DNA of 64,000 nucleotides from Planctomycetaceae bacterium (GTDB taxonomy: Bacteria > Planctomycetota > Planctomycetia > Planctomycetales > Planctomycetaceae): NCBI GenBank assembly GCA_028284485.1, contig JANQRQ010000328.1, forward strand, positions 1 to 64,000, given 5' to 3'. Numbering within the stretch: position 1 is the first letter of the stretch; each line of letters begins with the position of its first letter. Below the pieces are notes generated by a model. That model was not told where the DNA came from. It did no database searches and saw only the letters and a program-made list of their open reading frames with translations. The position numbers and the translations under genes are program-made. Positions 46,688 to 56,917 of the stretch are shown in pieces.

Positions 46688-49096
46688 ATGCTGAATAACG
46701 ATTCTTTTCGCGAATCGCAGATTGGAAACGGCGACCCTCAGCCGTTCGACAACCAGTCATTTGCTTCCAGTCACAGTACATCGGCCGCTCGGCAATTGGT
46801 GTCTGAAATTTTCTCCGACCTCGGCGACGGAGGTTCTTTCGACGCCTTAGCAGTTCTTCAACAGTATCCCGAAATACAGCAGTACAAGCCGCTGACCCTG
46901 GATCTCATTTATGAAGAACTCACTCGCCGTCTTGATAACCAAGAGCCGATCGATACCAGCCAATTCGTTGGTAAGTTTCCTGTCTATAAGCAATCGATAC
47001 GCAGGTTGGTTGATGTTGAGCAATGGTTGAGGAATAACCAATCACAAATCCTACATTCCTTGATTGAATGGCCGACGGCCGGGCAATCATTGCTGGGATT
47101 CCGTTTGATTGAAGAAATCGGCCGTGGAGGCTTCTCGCGTGTTTATTTGGCTCGCGAAGAAGAACTTGGGAACCGGGTGGTCGTCGTCAAAGTCTGTTCG
47201 ACAGTCGTGACGGAAGCGCAATCGTTAGGAACACTCGATCGAGAAAAGCATCCTCATATTGTCAGTGTGCATTCCGTTGCCACCGATGTGGAACGAGGTC
47301 TTTCGATAATTTGCATGCCGTATCTGGGGCAGGCCACTCTCGAAGATGTCCTGGACGAAGCATACGGCCATTCCACCTGGGACGATCGTGGGATTCAGGA
47401 ACCGCCGGAGAATGGTCAACTCATCATTGATGCAATTGACCGCGTGAATTTGACTAAGAACTCCGAATCAGCTGAAAACGGCGCTCAGACATTCGATCTC
47501 GGCGAGGCTGATCAAGGCGAAAGAAAGCGTTTGGCCCGTGGGTCTTACATTGACGGCATTATTGACTTGGGGGCACAGATTGCCGATGCATTGGAATGCA
47601 GCCACCGACTCAACATTATCCACAGCGATATCAAACCTTCCAACGTTCTGTTAGCTCAATCGGGGCGCGCTTTACTCTTCGACTTTAATCTGGCATTCAA
47701 CGAACAAGTCAACGCGAATCAGGTCGGGGGTACGCTGCCGTACATGGCCCCGGAACAATTGCGTGCAGTTGCAAAGGTCGACGGCCCACAATCACTCGAT
47801 CCCCGGACCGACCTGTTTTCATTCGGCGTTTTGCTATATCAGCTGCTGTCAGGACGATGCCCTTTCGAAATACCAGACGCAAATGCCAAGGCGAGCTCCG
47901 CCTTGAAAGCAGAGCTGTTGCTGCGGTTGCAGGAAGATGGGCCGGCACCACTGCGGCAGCTTAACCCCCGCATTAGCAAGTCGCTGGCAACTCTCGTGCA
48001 TCGTTGCTTACAGTGCGATCCCGACGAACGACCACAGTCGGCAGTGGAAATCAGACAGGTGCTGGACGCCGAGCAGTCGTTTCCGCGCAAACAATCCCGG
48101 TGGATTCGAAACCATCCCGCGTTAACGACAGTCGCTTTGGCGGCCATTGTCATGTCCACAATGGGGATAACACTGGCCCTTCCTGAACGCGATCCCAATG
48201 CCGCTGTGAACTCTCCGATCCCCCCTCCCCTGACGATTGAACAGGAGTATGCAGCTGGGCTACAGGCATTCGATAGCGAACGGTTTGACGACGCGATCGA
48301 CCATTATACGCGAATCCTAATTGAGCAGCCGGAACATTTTGATGCCCTCATTCAACGGGGAAGGACTTTCATCGAGTTGGAAGACCGCCCCGATGCGCTT
48401 AATCTCGCGCTCGCTGACTTCGACTCGGCACTAAGACTGCAAGTGAATGATGGATTGGCCAATTCGTGCCTGGGGTTTGCCTATGCCAAGCGCGGACTGA
48501 TAGAAACTCATCGGCGACGCGAAGACTTTGAACGTGCGCGATTTGCCGCTCAGGTCTCCGCTGATTCCGGCTTTCTTCCCGCCTTAAATTACAACAATGT
48601 CGGATATATTTTGCGGGAGAACAGAGACCTCGCTGCAGCTCGCAAGGTGCTCGACGAGGCACTCAGACTCGAACCTCTTCTTCACGCTGCGTATGTCAAT
48701 CTCATCGATGTTGAACTGGCCGAAGCAACGAATTCCGGAAGTCTGCCTGACCTGTCAAATGTCGACAAAGCCTTACAAACCGGCCCACATACGAGTGAAC
48801 TGCTGGCAAGGGCTGCCGGCACGTATGCCCTCGCCGCCAGTCGCGTCGAGGGCGATCGCGCGTTCGGCACTCAAGCCGACCACGACACTTACATCAATAG
48901 CGCCGTCGATTACTATCAGCAGTCGCTGGAAGCGGGCTATCCGAAGAAGAATCTCGACAACTCCGTTCGTTCCTTCAAAAGGAATTTTTTGGACATTCCT
49001 GCGGTGCAAGCCATTCAGGCGCCGAAGAACACGCTCCCAGTCACGAAGTCGATTCGACTGCTGAATCCGCTCGACCACTGGCCGGCGGTGTCGTAG
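46688..49096 (+). CDS. Ser/Thr protein kinase with TPR domain, paired with ECF sigma factor
   Basis: 802 residues. A 135-residue N-terminal region precedes a kinase domain (about 137-460): glycine loop IGRGGFSRVYLA, Lys in VVVVKVC, catalytic loop HSDIKPSN (His312, Ser313, Asp314), and DFN (332-334) instead of DFG. An insert of about 60 residues lies before the catalytic loop. A single membrane helix follows (about 479-498), then TPR repeats (AAGLQAFDSERFDDAIDHYT, NVGYILRENRDLAAARKVLD). HRD to HSD and DFG to DFN leave the metal-binding Asp residues, but DFN is unusual, so activity should not be assumed. It is operonic with the sigma factor gene six bases upstream. Confidence 0.93.
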   Translation: MLNNDSFRESQIGNGDPQPFDNQSFASSHSTSAARQLVSEIFSDLGDGGSFDALAVLQQYPEIQQYKPLTLDLIYEELTRRLDNQEPIDTSQFVGKFPVYKQSIRRLVDVEQWLRNNQSQILHSLIEWPTAGQSLLGFRLIEEIGRGGFSRVYLAREEELGNRVVVVKVCSTVVTEAQSLGTLDREKHPHIVSVHSVATDVERGLSIICMPYLGQATLEDVLDEAYGHSTWDDRGIQEPPENGQLIIDAIDRVNLTKNSESAENGAQTFDLGEADQGERKRLARGSYIDGIIDLGAQIADALECSHRLNIIHSDIKPSNVLLAQSGRALLFDFNLAFNEQVNANQVGGTLPYMAPEQLRAVAKVDGPQSLDPRTDLFSFGVLLYQLLSGRCPFEIPDANAKASSALKAELLLRLQEDGPAPLRQLNPRISKSLATLVHRCLQCDPDERPQSAVEIRQVLDAEQSFPRKQSRWIRNHPALTTVALAAIVMSTMGITLALPERDPNAAVNSPIPPPLTIEQEYAAGLQAFDSERFDDAIDHYTRILIEQPEHFDALIQRGRTFIELEDRPDALNLALADFDSALRLQVNDGLANSCLGFAYAKRGLIETHRRREDFERARFAAQVSADSGFLPALNYNNVGYILRENRDLAAARKVLDEALRLEPLLHAAYVNLIDVELAEATNSGSLPDLSNVDKALQTGPHTSELLARAAGTYALAASRVEGDRAFGTQADHDTYINSAVDYYQQSLEAGYPKKNLDNSVRSFKRNFLDIPAVQAIQAPKNTLPVTKSIRLLNPLDHWPAVS

Positions 49097-49487
49097 ATCT
49101 CGCCGTCAGAAAACCTCGCGAACGATCCAGGCATCCCAATCCAGTGAGGCTGCTCCAACGGGGGCCATTCTCAGATTCTCTCCGATCGCAATGTAGCGGT
49201 ACTGACCAGCCTGACTGACATCGCAGGCTGCGCCACGTCCTATTTTTGTCTCAAACGGAATCATTCAATCAAAACTGCTTCTATAACTCAGGTTATGGCA
49301 AGTACGCTGGAGTCGTTTTCCGGTTCTCACCGATCACGATTATGGATCGGCATGCGCACAAGAGGAGAGGACCAACTCAACCGGAGAAATGGCAGCCATG
49401 CGGGTAACGAACCGACGACCTGTGTTCTTTCATCTGAAGTGGAAACGTAAGAACCGCCTTTTGGGGGTCCATTGTCGACAGAGTGAA
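49097..49487. other. Intergenic region
   Basis: This 391-base spacer holds no recognised gene. An in-frame ATG at 49389 would extend the MscS gene into it by 33 residues, but those residues are basic and lie before the obvious signal peptide, so I left them out. Confidence 0.45.
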
Positions 49488-51341
49488 ATGGGCCGGCGCA
49501 GGTACGCGACAATTCTGCTTACCCTTTTCGGTCTCATGATTGTGCCCAATCTCTGCAAGGCACAAGAAGTCGAACCGACACAAGAAACCGAACCGACACA
49601 AGAAGCCGAACAGACACAAGATCTCGATCCAACTGAACGACTCGAACAGGCGCAAGAATTCGAAGAGGCGCAAGAGTTCAACGAAATCACCGCTGCGGAT
49701 ACATCGAGCCCCCGCGCCACGCTGCGCAGTTTCATCGAGGGTTGCAATGAGATTCGGCGCCGAATCGATGCGGAGAAGTATCTCAATCGCACCGATCCTC
49801 GACATTACGCGGTCGCATCGCGCATCCTCGACTGCATCGATACCAGCGAACTACCGGCTTTTGCGCGAGTCGATCGCGCAGGAGAAGTGGCTGTCTGCCT
49901 TAAAGAAATCTTGGACCGTGTCGAGTTACCCCCGTGGGATGAAATTCCCGATGCCGAGCAGATCGAAGCTGATGGCGGATTAGAAAAATTCTCGCGTTGG
50001 AGAATTCCAGGAACACGAATTACGATTGCACGCGTTGAAGACGGACCACAAAAGCACGAGTACCTCTTCTCAACAGGAACAGTCGATCGTGCTGTCGAGT
50101 ACTTCGACAGCGTTGAGCATCTCGATTATCGGACCAGCGGTCCCCCCGTATCGAAATACCTGCACCAATGGTTTCTCTCTGCACCTGGTCACCCCACTTT
50201 GGCAGCCATCGTTGATAAATTGCCGCCCAGCATCAAATGGGGTCGATCCTACGGTTTGTCGAATTGGAAGTGGCCTGGCCTTTTGGTGCTGATTTTTGTC
50301 TCGGTTCTCTTAATCACGCTCTGCTATCGATACCACATCGCGCTGTCACGACAAATACGTAACAAAAGCTTGTTTAAGTATTGGCTAACGATCGTTTTTC
50401 CAGTCACCGCCGCGCTTATTCCCCTTGAATTTGCGCGCATCGCTCACCGGTATTTGACCATCCGTGGGACGCCGCTTTATATCATTGATTTCGTAGCCAT
50501 TCTCATGTCGTTATTGGCATCTAATGTGGTAATTTTTGCATTCAGCAGTCGCATTGCAGACAGTATCATCGCCTCCCCCTACATTCGGACCGGCGGCCTC
50601 AACGCACAATTGATTCGAATTGTCTCCAAACTGTTGAGCCTGGCGGCCACCGTCGTGTTATTCCTTGTCGGTGGGCAATACCTCAACATTCCCATTGCCA
50701 CGCTGCTCGCTAGTGCCGGAATCGGCGGTATCGCAGTTGCACTCGGTGCACAGGATTCGCTCAAAACCTTATTCGGAACGGTCATGTTGTTGGCTGACAA
50801 ACCATTTCGGGTCGGAGAACGAATCGTTTTCATGGGATATGATGGCGTCGTCGAAGATATCGGCTTGCGCTCGACAAAAGTGCGACTGTTGACCGGCCAC
50901 CAAGTCACCGTTCCCAACGGCAACCTGTCAGGGAATGACATCGAAAACGTCGGACGCCGGACGCATATCCGAAGGGTAGGCGAGATCTTCATTCCACTGA
51001 ATTCGGCCAGCGATAAAGTCGAGCAAGCGGTCGAAGTCGTCAAAGAGAAACTCGAGAACCATGAAGGAATGATGTCTGAGTACCCACCGCGAGTCTATTT
51101 GAACGACTTCACGCGGGAAGGCTTCAGCATTCAGTTCTACTATTGGTATGCTCCGCCCGATTTCTGGGCCTTTAAAGCGTTCAGTGATCGACTCAATTTT
51201 GAAATCTTCCGCGAATTCGAATCTCGCGGAATCCCATTCTCACTTCCGTCTCGTCACTCATTCTGGAAGCGTGACGACGAACAAGGTCCACTCGAAGTTT
51301 GCATTCAGGGCGGCACGAGCAACTCAGTTCGCTCGACGTGA
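49488..51341 (+). CDS. MscS-family mechanosensitive channel with periplasmic N-terminal domain
   Basis: 617 residues from the ATG at 49488. A signal peptide (RYATILLTLFGLMIVPNLCKA) is followed by a Glu/Gln/Thr-Pro repeat region, a domain of about 190 residues predicted outside the membrane, and about five membrane helices (WPGLLVLIFVSVLLITLCY through YLNIPIATLLASAG). The pore helix and MscS beta domain are clear: GIGGIAVALGAQDSLKTLFG, FRVGERIVFMGYDGVVEDIG and TVPNGNLSGNDIENV. The C-terminal alpha/beta region ends near FESRGIPFSLPSRH. It opens under membrane tension to release solutes after osmotic downshock. The large extramembrane N-terminus marks it as an MscM-like long form. Confidence 0.93.
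   Translation: MGRRRYATILLTLFGLMIVPNLCKAQEVEPTQETEPTQEAEQTQDLDPTERLEQAQEFEEAQEFNEITAADTSSPRATLRSFIEGCNEIRRRIDAEKYLNRTDPRHYAVASRILDCIDTSELPAFARVDRAGEVAVCLKEILDRVELPPWDEIPDAEQIEADGGLEKFSRWRIPGTRITIARVEDGPQKHEYLFSTGTVDRAVEYFDSVEHLDYRTSGPPVSKYLHQWFLSAPGHPTLAAIVDKLPPSIKWGRSYGLSNWKWPGLLVLIFVSVLLITLCYRYHIALSRQIRNKSLFKYWLTIVFPVTAALIPLEFARIAHRYLTIRGTPLYIIDFVAILMSLLASNVVIFAFSSRIADSIIASPYIRTGGLNAQLIRIVSKLLSLAATVVLFLVGGQYLNIPIATLLASAGIGGIAVALGAQDSLKTLFGTVMLLADKPFRVGERIVFMGYDGVVEDIGLRSTKVRLLTGHQVTVPNGNLSGNDIENVGRRTHIRRVGEIFIPLNSASDKVEQAVEVVKEKLENHEGMMSEYPPRVYLNDFTREGFSIQFYYWYAPPDFWAFKAFSDRLNFEIFREFESRGIPFSLPSRHSFWKRDDEQGPLEVCIQGGTSNSVRST
49561..49632 (+). repeat. 18-bp in-frame coding repeat in the MscS gene
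   Basis: Three near-identical 18-base units and a decayed fourth (CACAAGAARYCGAACMGA type) encode a Q-E-x-E-P-T tandem peptide just after the signal peptide. It is a coding minisatellite, probably a flexible acidic spacer that can vary in length between strains. Confidence 0.75.
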
Positions 51342-51698
51342 ATATTGCTTCGATCGTGGCCACCATCATCATGGCGGACAATCAACGGACCGATCTCCAC
51401 GACATCATGAGAATCGACGTCCGATCATTCTTTGCGGATGGAGAGAAGACCTAGGAATCTTTCCCGGTAGTAGATCCCCAAACACGCTGCCGCTATTCTC
51501 GTAAAAGCGGGCCGGATCGAAAGGTTGTCTTGCATGTTGACATGTGCCGATGATCAATCGACGCATGAGCGCATCTGGCTCCCAGATTCAAGCATGGCTG
51601 GCTGCCCGTAAGGGCAATTCACTTAGTGAAGGCAATGATCGATGCCCCAAACCAATCATCAACCCAAGATCGCTGGCATCGACGAAAATGGAGCAACA
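51342..51698. other. Intergenic region
   Basis: This 357-base spacer lies between the MscS and sulfatase genes. It carries GGAG shortly before the sulfatase start at 51699. An in-frame ATG at 51642 lies within it but lacks a good ribosome site. No other feature was seen. Confidence 0.4.
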
Positions 51699-53231
51699 AT
51701 GAACACAAAGCTCTTGATCCCTCAGCAATCGACCGCACGGACCTTAGCAGTCAAACTGGTGTTTCTTGTCGCTATCCCTTTCTTAGCAAAATGCCTCCCA
51801 GCGTCGGGTGCCGACAACACGCGACCTAATGTTCTGTTCATCATTTCCGACGATCTGAATAACTCATTGGGATGCTATGGTCACCCACTGGTGAAATCGC
51901 CCAACATCGATCGGTTGGCAGCGAGAGGAATCCGGTTCGAGAGGGCCTATTGCCAATTCCCATTGTGTGGCCCCAGTCGCAACTCGATGCTGACCGGTTT
52001 GTATCCCAATAGCACAGGAATCTTGGCCAACAGACAGATTTTTCGTCAGACAATCCCCGAGCAACTCAGCCTGCCACATGCCTTTCGAATGGAAGGATAC
52101 TTTGCGGCTCGCATCGGCAAGCTTTACCACTACAACGTTCCCAAATCGGTCGGCACAAACGGCCACGACGACCCCGGTTCCTGGGAATTGGAAATCAATC
52201 CAGCGGGTTGCGATCGGCTGATCGAAGAGCCGGATATCTTCTCGCTGCGTCCCGGCAATTTCGGCGGAACAATCAGTTGGTATGCGTCACCCCGCGGCGA
52301 CCATCTGCATACCGACGGATTGCTTTCGACCGACGCAGAATGGGTGTTGGAGCGATGTGCGCGAGATTCCAACCGGCCTTTCTTTTTGGCGGTTGGCTTT
52401 TATCGTCCGCATACGCCGTACGTTGCGCCAAAAGAGTACTTTGAAGACTATCCGCTGGACGATATGCCGCTCGTCCAAGGAGTCGAGGAAGATGTCAAAG
52501 ATCTCCCACCACACGCGCTCGGCAGTCATAAAGATGAACACGATCTGTTGAACGACGATCTGAGTCGACAGGCCATCCAAGCATACTACGCGAGCATCAC
52601 ATTTATGGACGCACAGGTGGGCCGCGTCCTTGACGCGCTCGATCGCCTGGGGCTTGCTGAGAATACGATTATTGTTCTAACCAGCGACCACGGATATCAC
52701 CTGGGAGAACATGGCCTGTGGCAGAAAATGAGTCTGTTTGAGGAGAGTGCACGAGTCCCCTTGATCATTGCCACTCCAGGAATGCCGCAAGCAGGAAGCG
52801 TCGCTGAATCGCCAGTGGGACATATCGATATCTACCCCACATTGACGGAGCTGTGTTCAGTCACAGCACCGGACAATTTGCAGGGGCAAAGCCTGGTTCC
52901 GATGCTCAATGATCCCACGCTACAAGGCAGGGGTTGGACGCTGACTCAAGTCACTCGAGGCTCAAACGAAAAAACAACATTCGGCTATACATTGCGGACA
53001 CGCCGCTGGCGATTTACCGAATGGGATTCCGGAAACCAGGGCCGGGAATTGTACGACCACAAAACCGACCCACTCGAACAAACCAACCTGTGGGAAGACC
53101 CTGCTCACTCAGATCGAGTTCAAAGACTCGCGCGACGAGTCAAGACGATCTCGAAGAGGACACTACCAAAATCCGGAAAGATACCGCCGATTCGCCCCGA
53201 AACGTGGTCTCCCAACATCACCGACCCTTAA
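51699..53231 (+). CDS. Secreted sulfatase, iduronate-2-sulfatase-like
   Basis: 510 residues from the ATG at 51699. A signal peptide (VKLVFLVAIPFLAKCLPASG) precedes RPNVLFIISDDLNNSLGCYG, whose Asp pair binds Ca2+. The formylglycine site is Cys90 in CGPSRNSMLTGLYP, a CxPSR signature. FAARIGKLYHY, FFLAVGFYRPHTPYVAP and VLTSDHGYHLGEHGLWQKMS are the typical iduronate-2-sulfatase-like blocks. It hydrolyses sulfate esters of glycans after maturation. It differs clearly from the sulfatase at 13950, so the two are not recent copies. Confidence 0.95.
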   Translation: MNTKLLIPQQSTARTLAVKLVFLVAIPFLAKCLPASGADNTRPNVLFIISDDLNNSLGCYGHPLVKSPNIDRLAARGIRFERAYCQFPLCGPSRNSMLTGLYPNSTGILANRQIFRQTIPEQLSLPHAFRMEGYFAARIGKLYHYNVPKSVGTNGHDDPGSWELEINPAGCDRLIEEPDIFSLRPGNFGGTISWYASPRGDHLHTDGLLSTDAEWVLERCARDSNRPFFLAVGFYRPHTPYVAPKEYFEDYPLDDMPLVQGVEEDVKDLPPHALGSHKDEHDLLNDDLSRQAIQAYYASITFMDAQVGRVLDALDRLGLAENTIIVLTSDHGYHLGEHGLWQKMSLFEESARVPLIIATPGMPQAGSVAESPVGHIDIYPTLTELCSVTAPDNLQGQSLVPMLNDPTLQGRGWTLTQVTRGSNEKTTFGYTLRTRRWRFTEWDSGNQGRELYDHKTDPLEQTNLWEDPAHSDRVQRLARRVKTISKRTLPKSGKIPPIRPETWSPNITDP

Positions 53232-53343
53232 ATCTGGCGATCGTCGCGACGGTGAGTGCGATCGCAGCTTTTGAATCGTCTCGGATGATCCGACGCCCTT
53301 GAGTGCTCCGCAAAGACATGCTCACCCAGCTGCGAAACTCAGT

Positions 53344-53784
53344 TCACTCGAGAAAATAACTTCGTAGGGCGGTTTGAATCTCGTCCCGGACCCGGCGAAA
53401 GCAGGACAATTTCTCCTCGTCTGTCCCCTCGGCATGTGCCGGGTCATCAAACGGCCAATGCAGCCTCTCGACGTGGCCGGGAAACACGGGGCATTCCTTT
53501 TCCGCTGAACTGCAGACACTGATGATCAGATCCGGCGGCTCACCGGCTGGCGGTAGGAACTGCTCAATCGATTTGCTCGCTTGCCGGGAGATATCGATGC
53601 CGATTTCCTGCATGGCTTCAATGGCCAGCGGATGGACATAGCCTGATGGCTTGGCGCCCGCGGATAGGCTTTCGATTTGGTCACCACAGAACTCCCGCAA
53701 GATTCCCTCAGCCATTTGGCTGCGGCAGGAGTTCCCGGTGCACAAGAACAGGACTCGACGAGGCTCTTTGGGACTTGCCATCAT
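53344..53784 (-). CDS. arsC: Thioredoxin-coupled arsenate reductase / LMW tyrosine phosphatase
   Basis: 146 residues (143-146 by start choice). The phosphatase loop CTGNSCRSQMAEG carries Cys15 and Arg21. The distal cysteines C91 and C98 in VCSSAEKECPVFPG have the seven-residue spacing of the Cys82/Cys89 relay in Staphylococcus aureus ArsC, and HWPFDDPA supplies the acid Asp. This favours arsenate reductase over a plain tyrosine phosphatase. It reduces arsenate to arsenite using thioredoxin. No arsR, arsB or acr3 gene is next to it. Confidence 0.9.
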   Translation of the reverse strand: MMASPKEPRRVLFLCTGNSCRSQMAEGILREFCGDQIESLSAGAKPSGYVHPLAIEAMQEIGIDISRQASKSIEQFLPPAGEPPDLIISVCSSAEKECPVFPGHVERLHWPFDDPAHAEGTDEEKLSCFRRVRDEIQTALRSYFLE

Positions 53785-54319
53785 TTGGAGTTGATCCGGT
53801 CAATTCGGGGCCGAATGTAGCATTCCGACTCGGCGAGCGGTATGCTGTTTCGACATATGATGGCACACGGTTTGCGTATTTCCCAACCAAGATAGGCCGG
53901 AAAATGTAGAGAGGCCGTTATCGACGAGAAAATCGCGAATTCGTTATCAAGGCCGCAGAACTTTTGCCATGAAGCTGGGCACAGGTGCTTGGTTTTTGTG
54001 CAAACCAGCGACCGTGCGTAACAACTCGCCCAACGTAAGGAGCGCTCGCCTTATGTGGATTCGAGGTTCTCCACAAACGCTGATCGCATAAAGCGATTTC
54101 GGAATGAACCGCAAGAAGCGGTCGGCTGAACTGATGAGAAAGCCAGATTCCGAACGTCGTAACTTCCCGCAGCTGTTGCGGGAAAGCTTGCAGCAGCGAA
54201 GGCGACCGACATCAAAAGTTTACCGACTCACTGAAATTGTCATCACAGATGTTGTGCTTCGCATTCGCGAAGTCGGTCACCAAATTTAAGATTAGAAATG
54301 TATGAGGAGCTTTGAAGCG
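53785..54319. other. Intergenic region upstream of glnA
   Basis: This 535-base spacer lies between the divergent arsC and glnA genes. It holds the glnA ribosome site GAGGAG at 54305-54310 and presumably a nitrogen-responsive promoter. I looked for the glutamine (glnA) riboswitch and did not find its conserved core. No gene was recognised. Confidence 0.45.
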
Positions 54320-55732
54320 ATGACGCCCAAGGAATTTTTTGAATTCGCGAAAAAAAACGATGCTGAAATGGTCGACCTGAAGTTTTGTGACCTACTTGGC
54401 ACATGGCAGCACTGTTCATATCCGATCGACACATTGGATGAAGGAATTTTCGAAGACGGACTCGGCTTTGACGGTTCTTCGATCCGAGGATGGCAGGGAA
54501 TTGAAGCATCAGACATGTTGGCCGTTCCCGATGCCGAGTCAGCAGTCATCGACCCATTCTTCGCGAAGCCCACGGTCAGCGTATTGGCCAACATCGTCGA
54601 CCCCATCACCAAGGAGAACTATGCCAAGGATCCCCGCAATGTTGCGAAAAAGGGGTTAGCCTATTTGGCACAAACCGGCATTGCCGACACTTGCTTTGTC
54701 GGACCGGAACCGGAGTTCTTCATTTTTGATGACGTCCGTTACATGTCGACTCAAAGTGGGTCGATGTATCAAATTGATTCTGTCGAAGGAGCCTGGAACA
54801 CCGGCCGCAGCGAGGAACCGAACCTGGGACATAAGCCCACGTACAAAGGTGGCTACTTCCCGGTATCACCTGTCGATACCTACCACGACCTGCGATCGGA
54901 AATGGTCTACGAAATGCGAAATCTCGGCATTGTTGTCGAGGCGCATCACCACGAGGTCGGAACTGCCGGTCAGGCCGAAATCGATATGAAATTCGAGCCG
55001 CTCCTGAAAATGGCCGACCAATTCATGTGGTACAAGTACATCATCAAGAATGTCGCCAAACGAGCCGGCAAGACGGTCACATTCATGCCGAAACCAGTCT
55101 TTGAAGACAACGGTTCGGGAATGCATACGCACATCTCGCTGTGGAAGGAAGGACAACCGTTGATGGCCGGCGACGGATACGCCGGCATGAGCGACCTCGG
55201 TCTCAATGCCATCGGCGGGATTCTGAAGCACGGTCGGGCGTTGTTGGCATTGGCTGCACCGACAGCGAACAGCTACCACCGCTTGGTTCCTGGTTTCGAG
55301 GCCCCAGTGACCTTGGCCATGTCGCAACGAAACCGTTCGGCTGCCTGCCGAATCCCGATGTACTCGCCAAGCCCGAAGGCGAAGCGAGTGGAGTTCCGCT
55401 GTCCTGACCCGTCATGCAACGGTTATCTCGCGTTCACCGCGTTAATGATGGCCATGATCGACGGCGTTCAAAACAAGATCGATCCGGGCGATCCGCTCGA
55501 TCGCGACATCTACGACATGACTCCTGAAGAACTCGCTGAGACGAACGTCACGCCGGCGACACTTGGCGAGGCACTCGACTCGTTGGAACAGGATCATGAG
55601 TTCCTGACGAAGGGCGATGTCTTTACGTCCGACCTCATTGAAACTTGGATCGGCTGGAAACGGGAAGAAGAAATCGACCAATTGCGACTTCGCCCCCATC
55701 CGTACGAATTCGATCTGTATTACAATTGCTAA
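54320..55732 (+). CDS. glnA: Glutamine synthetase type I
   Basis: 470 residues from the ATG at 54320, placed nine bases after GAGGAG; an ATG at 54302 is less likely. Catalyses ATP-dependent amidation of glutamate with ammonia in a cytoplasmic dodecamer. Motifs are [24 protein letters not shown], the Glu-rich [17 protein letters not shown], the His segment [12 protein letters not shown] and [20 protein letters not shown] contains the Tyr that is adenylylated in type I-beta enzymes, so regulation by GlnE is possible. It is monocistronic: a strong terminator follows 58 bases after the stop. Confidence 0.97.
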   Translation: MTPKEFFEFAKKNDAEMVDLKFCDLLGTWQHCSYPIDTLDEGIFEDGLGFDGSSIRGWQGIEASDMLAVPDAESAVIDPFFAKPTVSVLANIVDPITKENYAKDPRNVAKKGLAYLAQTGIADTCFVGPEPEFFIFDDVRYMSTQSGSMYQIDSVEGAWNTGRSEEPNLGHKPTYKGGYFPVSPVDTYHDLRSEMVYEMRNLGIVVEAHHHEVGTAGQAEIDMKFEPLLKMADQFMWYKYIIKNVAKRAGKTVTFMPKPVFEDNGSGMHTHISLWKEGQPLMAGDGYAGMSDLGLNAIGGILKHGRALLALAAPTANSYHRLVPGFEAPVTLAMSQRNRSAACRIPMYSPSPKAKRVEFRCPDPSCNGYLAFTALMMAMIDGVQNKIDPGDPLDRDIYDMTPEELAETNVTPATLGEALDSLEQDHEFLTKGDVFTSDLIETWIGWKREEEIDQLRLRPHPYEFDLYYNC

Positions 55733-56057
55733 TCTTCGTCGAATGGTCCTTGCGGATCATCGTCGGAAATTCGCTTGAATTGTTTGCAAGTGCCGTTCCC
55801 TCATCTCCGGGGGAACGGCATTTTTCTTGAATGGTCCGCCGATTCAATTCGTACCGGGCTCGATGTCGCCTTTCTCCGAAATACGGACGGAATTGCACAG
55901 TCGATAATCCTGGAGTATTGTCGAGGTATTAAGCCTCTCCTTCGAATGTAGGCCAGTGCTCCTCCACCGCTTCAAGTATGCGGCGATGGAGTCTTGAGGC
56001 TTGGCAGAAATAGCGTTACGGGTCATCAACGGCCAACGAGCTTCCAGGTGTTATCTC
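55733..56057. other. Intergenic region after glnA
   Basis: This 325-base spacer contains the glnA terminator at 55791-55828 and the presumed promoter of the DUF4159 gene. Nothing else was recognised. Confidence 0.5.
55791..55828 (+). terminator. glnA: Rho-independent terminator of glnA
   Basis: TGCCGTTCCC at 55791-55800 pairs perfectly with GGGAACGGCA at 55811-55820 around a ten-base loop, and TTTTTCTT follows directly. It is a textbook intrinsic terminator 58 bases after the glnA stop codon. Confidence 0.95.
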
Positions 56058-56891
56058 ATGAGAAACCGCTCGCATTCGGTTCTGGGATGCGTCGCCTTAC
56101 TGCTCCTGGTGGCTTCAATCGGCGTCGCACAATGGCAGCGCGGCGGTCCCCGATTTCGACGACAACCCCTCCGGAGCGAATATCCCAACTGGGAAATCGA
56201 CTCAGAGTTCGGAGAGGATCACTTTACATTCGTCCGCATTCAATACGATTCTTGGCGGTCGCGGGGGCGCAGCCGATGGAGCAACGACTACCCCGATTGC
56301 GATTGGAACTTTTCCTATCGTCTGCAGCAATTGACAGCACTACAGTGTGATCCCAACGGCATCGTTTTGCGGCTGAACGATCCGAGGCTGTTTGACTACC
56401 CGTTTGCCTATATGTCCGGCGTTGGTGGAATCGAACTTCGCGACGACGAAGTGGTGGCGCTGCGACGGTATCTGCTCAATGGCGGTTTCTTGATGGCCGA
56501 CGATTTCTGGGCTCCCGAAGAATGGGAGCATGTTTATCAGCAAATGAAGCGTGTCTTTCCCGATCGCGAGCCGCGTGAACTCACTCTTGATCACCCGATC
56601 TTTCATCTGGTCTACGACCTGAAAGCCAAGCCACAAGTCCCCAGCATTCAGGCATGGCGATCGGGTTATACATTCGAGTATTGGCACGGCGATCCCCGCG
56701 GAGATGAGGAGCCGCATTTTCACGGGTTCTTCGATGACACCGGCCGACTCATGACACTCCTTTGTCATAACAACGATATCGGCGATGGCTGGGAACGTGA
56801 GGGCGAAGAAATTGAGTACTTTCGCCGCTATTCGGAGAAGTGGTCGTATCCGATGGGAGTAAACATCATCATGTATGCCATGACTCATTGA
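56058..56891 (+). CDS. DUF4159 domain protein, secreted
   Basis: 277 residues from the ATG at 56058; an in-frame ATG at 56001 gives a less likely extension. A signal peptide (SVLGCVALLLLVASIGVAQW) is followed by a DUF4159 domain: FTFVRIQYDSWRSRGRSRWS, GIELRDDEVVALRRYLLNGG, FLMADDFWAPEEWEHVYQQM and LDHPIFHLVYDLKAKPQVPS. The fold is class I glutamine-amidotransferase-like, as in periplasmic proteins encoded with MoxR ATPases and VWA proteins elsewhere; none of those is present here. The VCBS-repeat gene starts 26 bases later and is probably in the same transcript. Confidence 0.9.
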   Translation: MRNRSHSVLGCVALLLLVASIGVAQWQRGGPRFRRQPLRSEYPNWEIDSEFGEDHFTFVRIQYDSWRSRGRSRWSNDYPDCDWNFSYRLQQLTALQCDPNGIVLRLNDPRLFDYPFAYMSGVGGIELRDDEVVALRRYLLNGGFLMADDFWAPEEWEHVYQQMKRVFPDREPRELTLDHPIFHLVYDLKAKPQVPSIQAWRSGYTFEYWHGDPRGDEEPHFHGFFDDTGRLMTLLCHNNDIGDGWEREGEEIEYFRRYSEKWSYPMGVNIIMYAMTH

Positions 56892-56917
56892 TAGTTCTGC
56901 CAATAAGGCGATTTCGT

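Noticed and set aside
49561-49632. CRISPR-like or regulatory repeat
   Set aside because: The 18-base units are contiguous, in frame and encode an acidic peptide, so they are a coding repeat.
53785-54319. Glutamine (glnA) riboswitch upstream of glnA
   Set aside because: A short run near 54040 (TAAGGAGCGC) is loosely similar to part of the motif, but the other conserved segments and stems are not visible.
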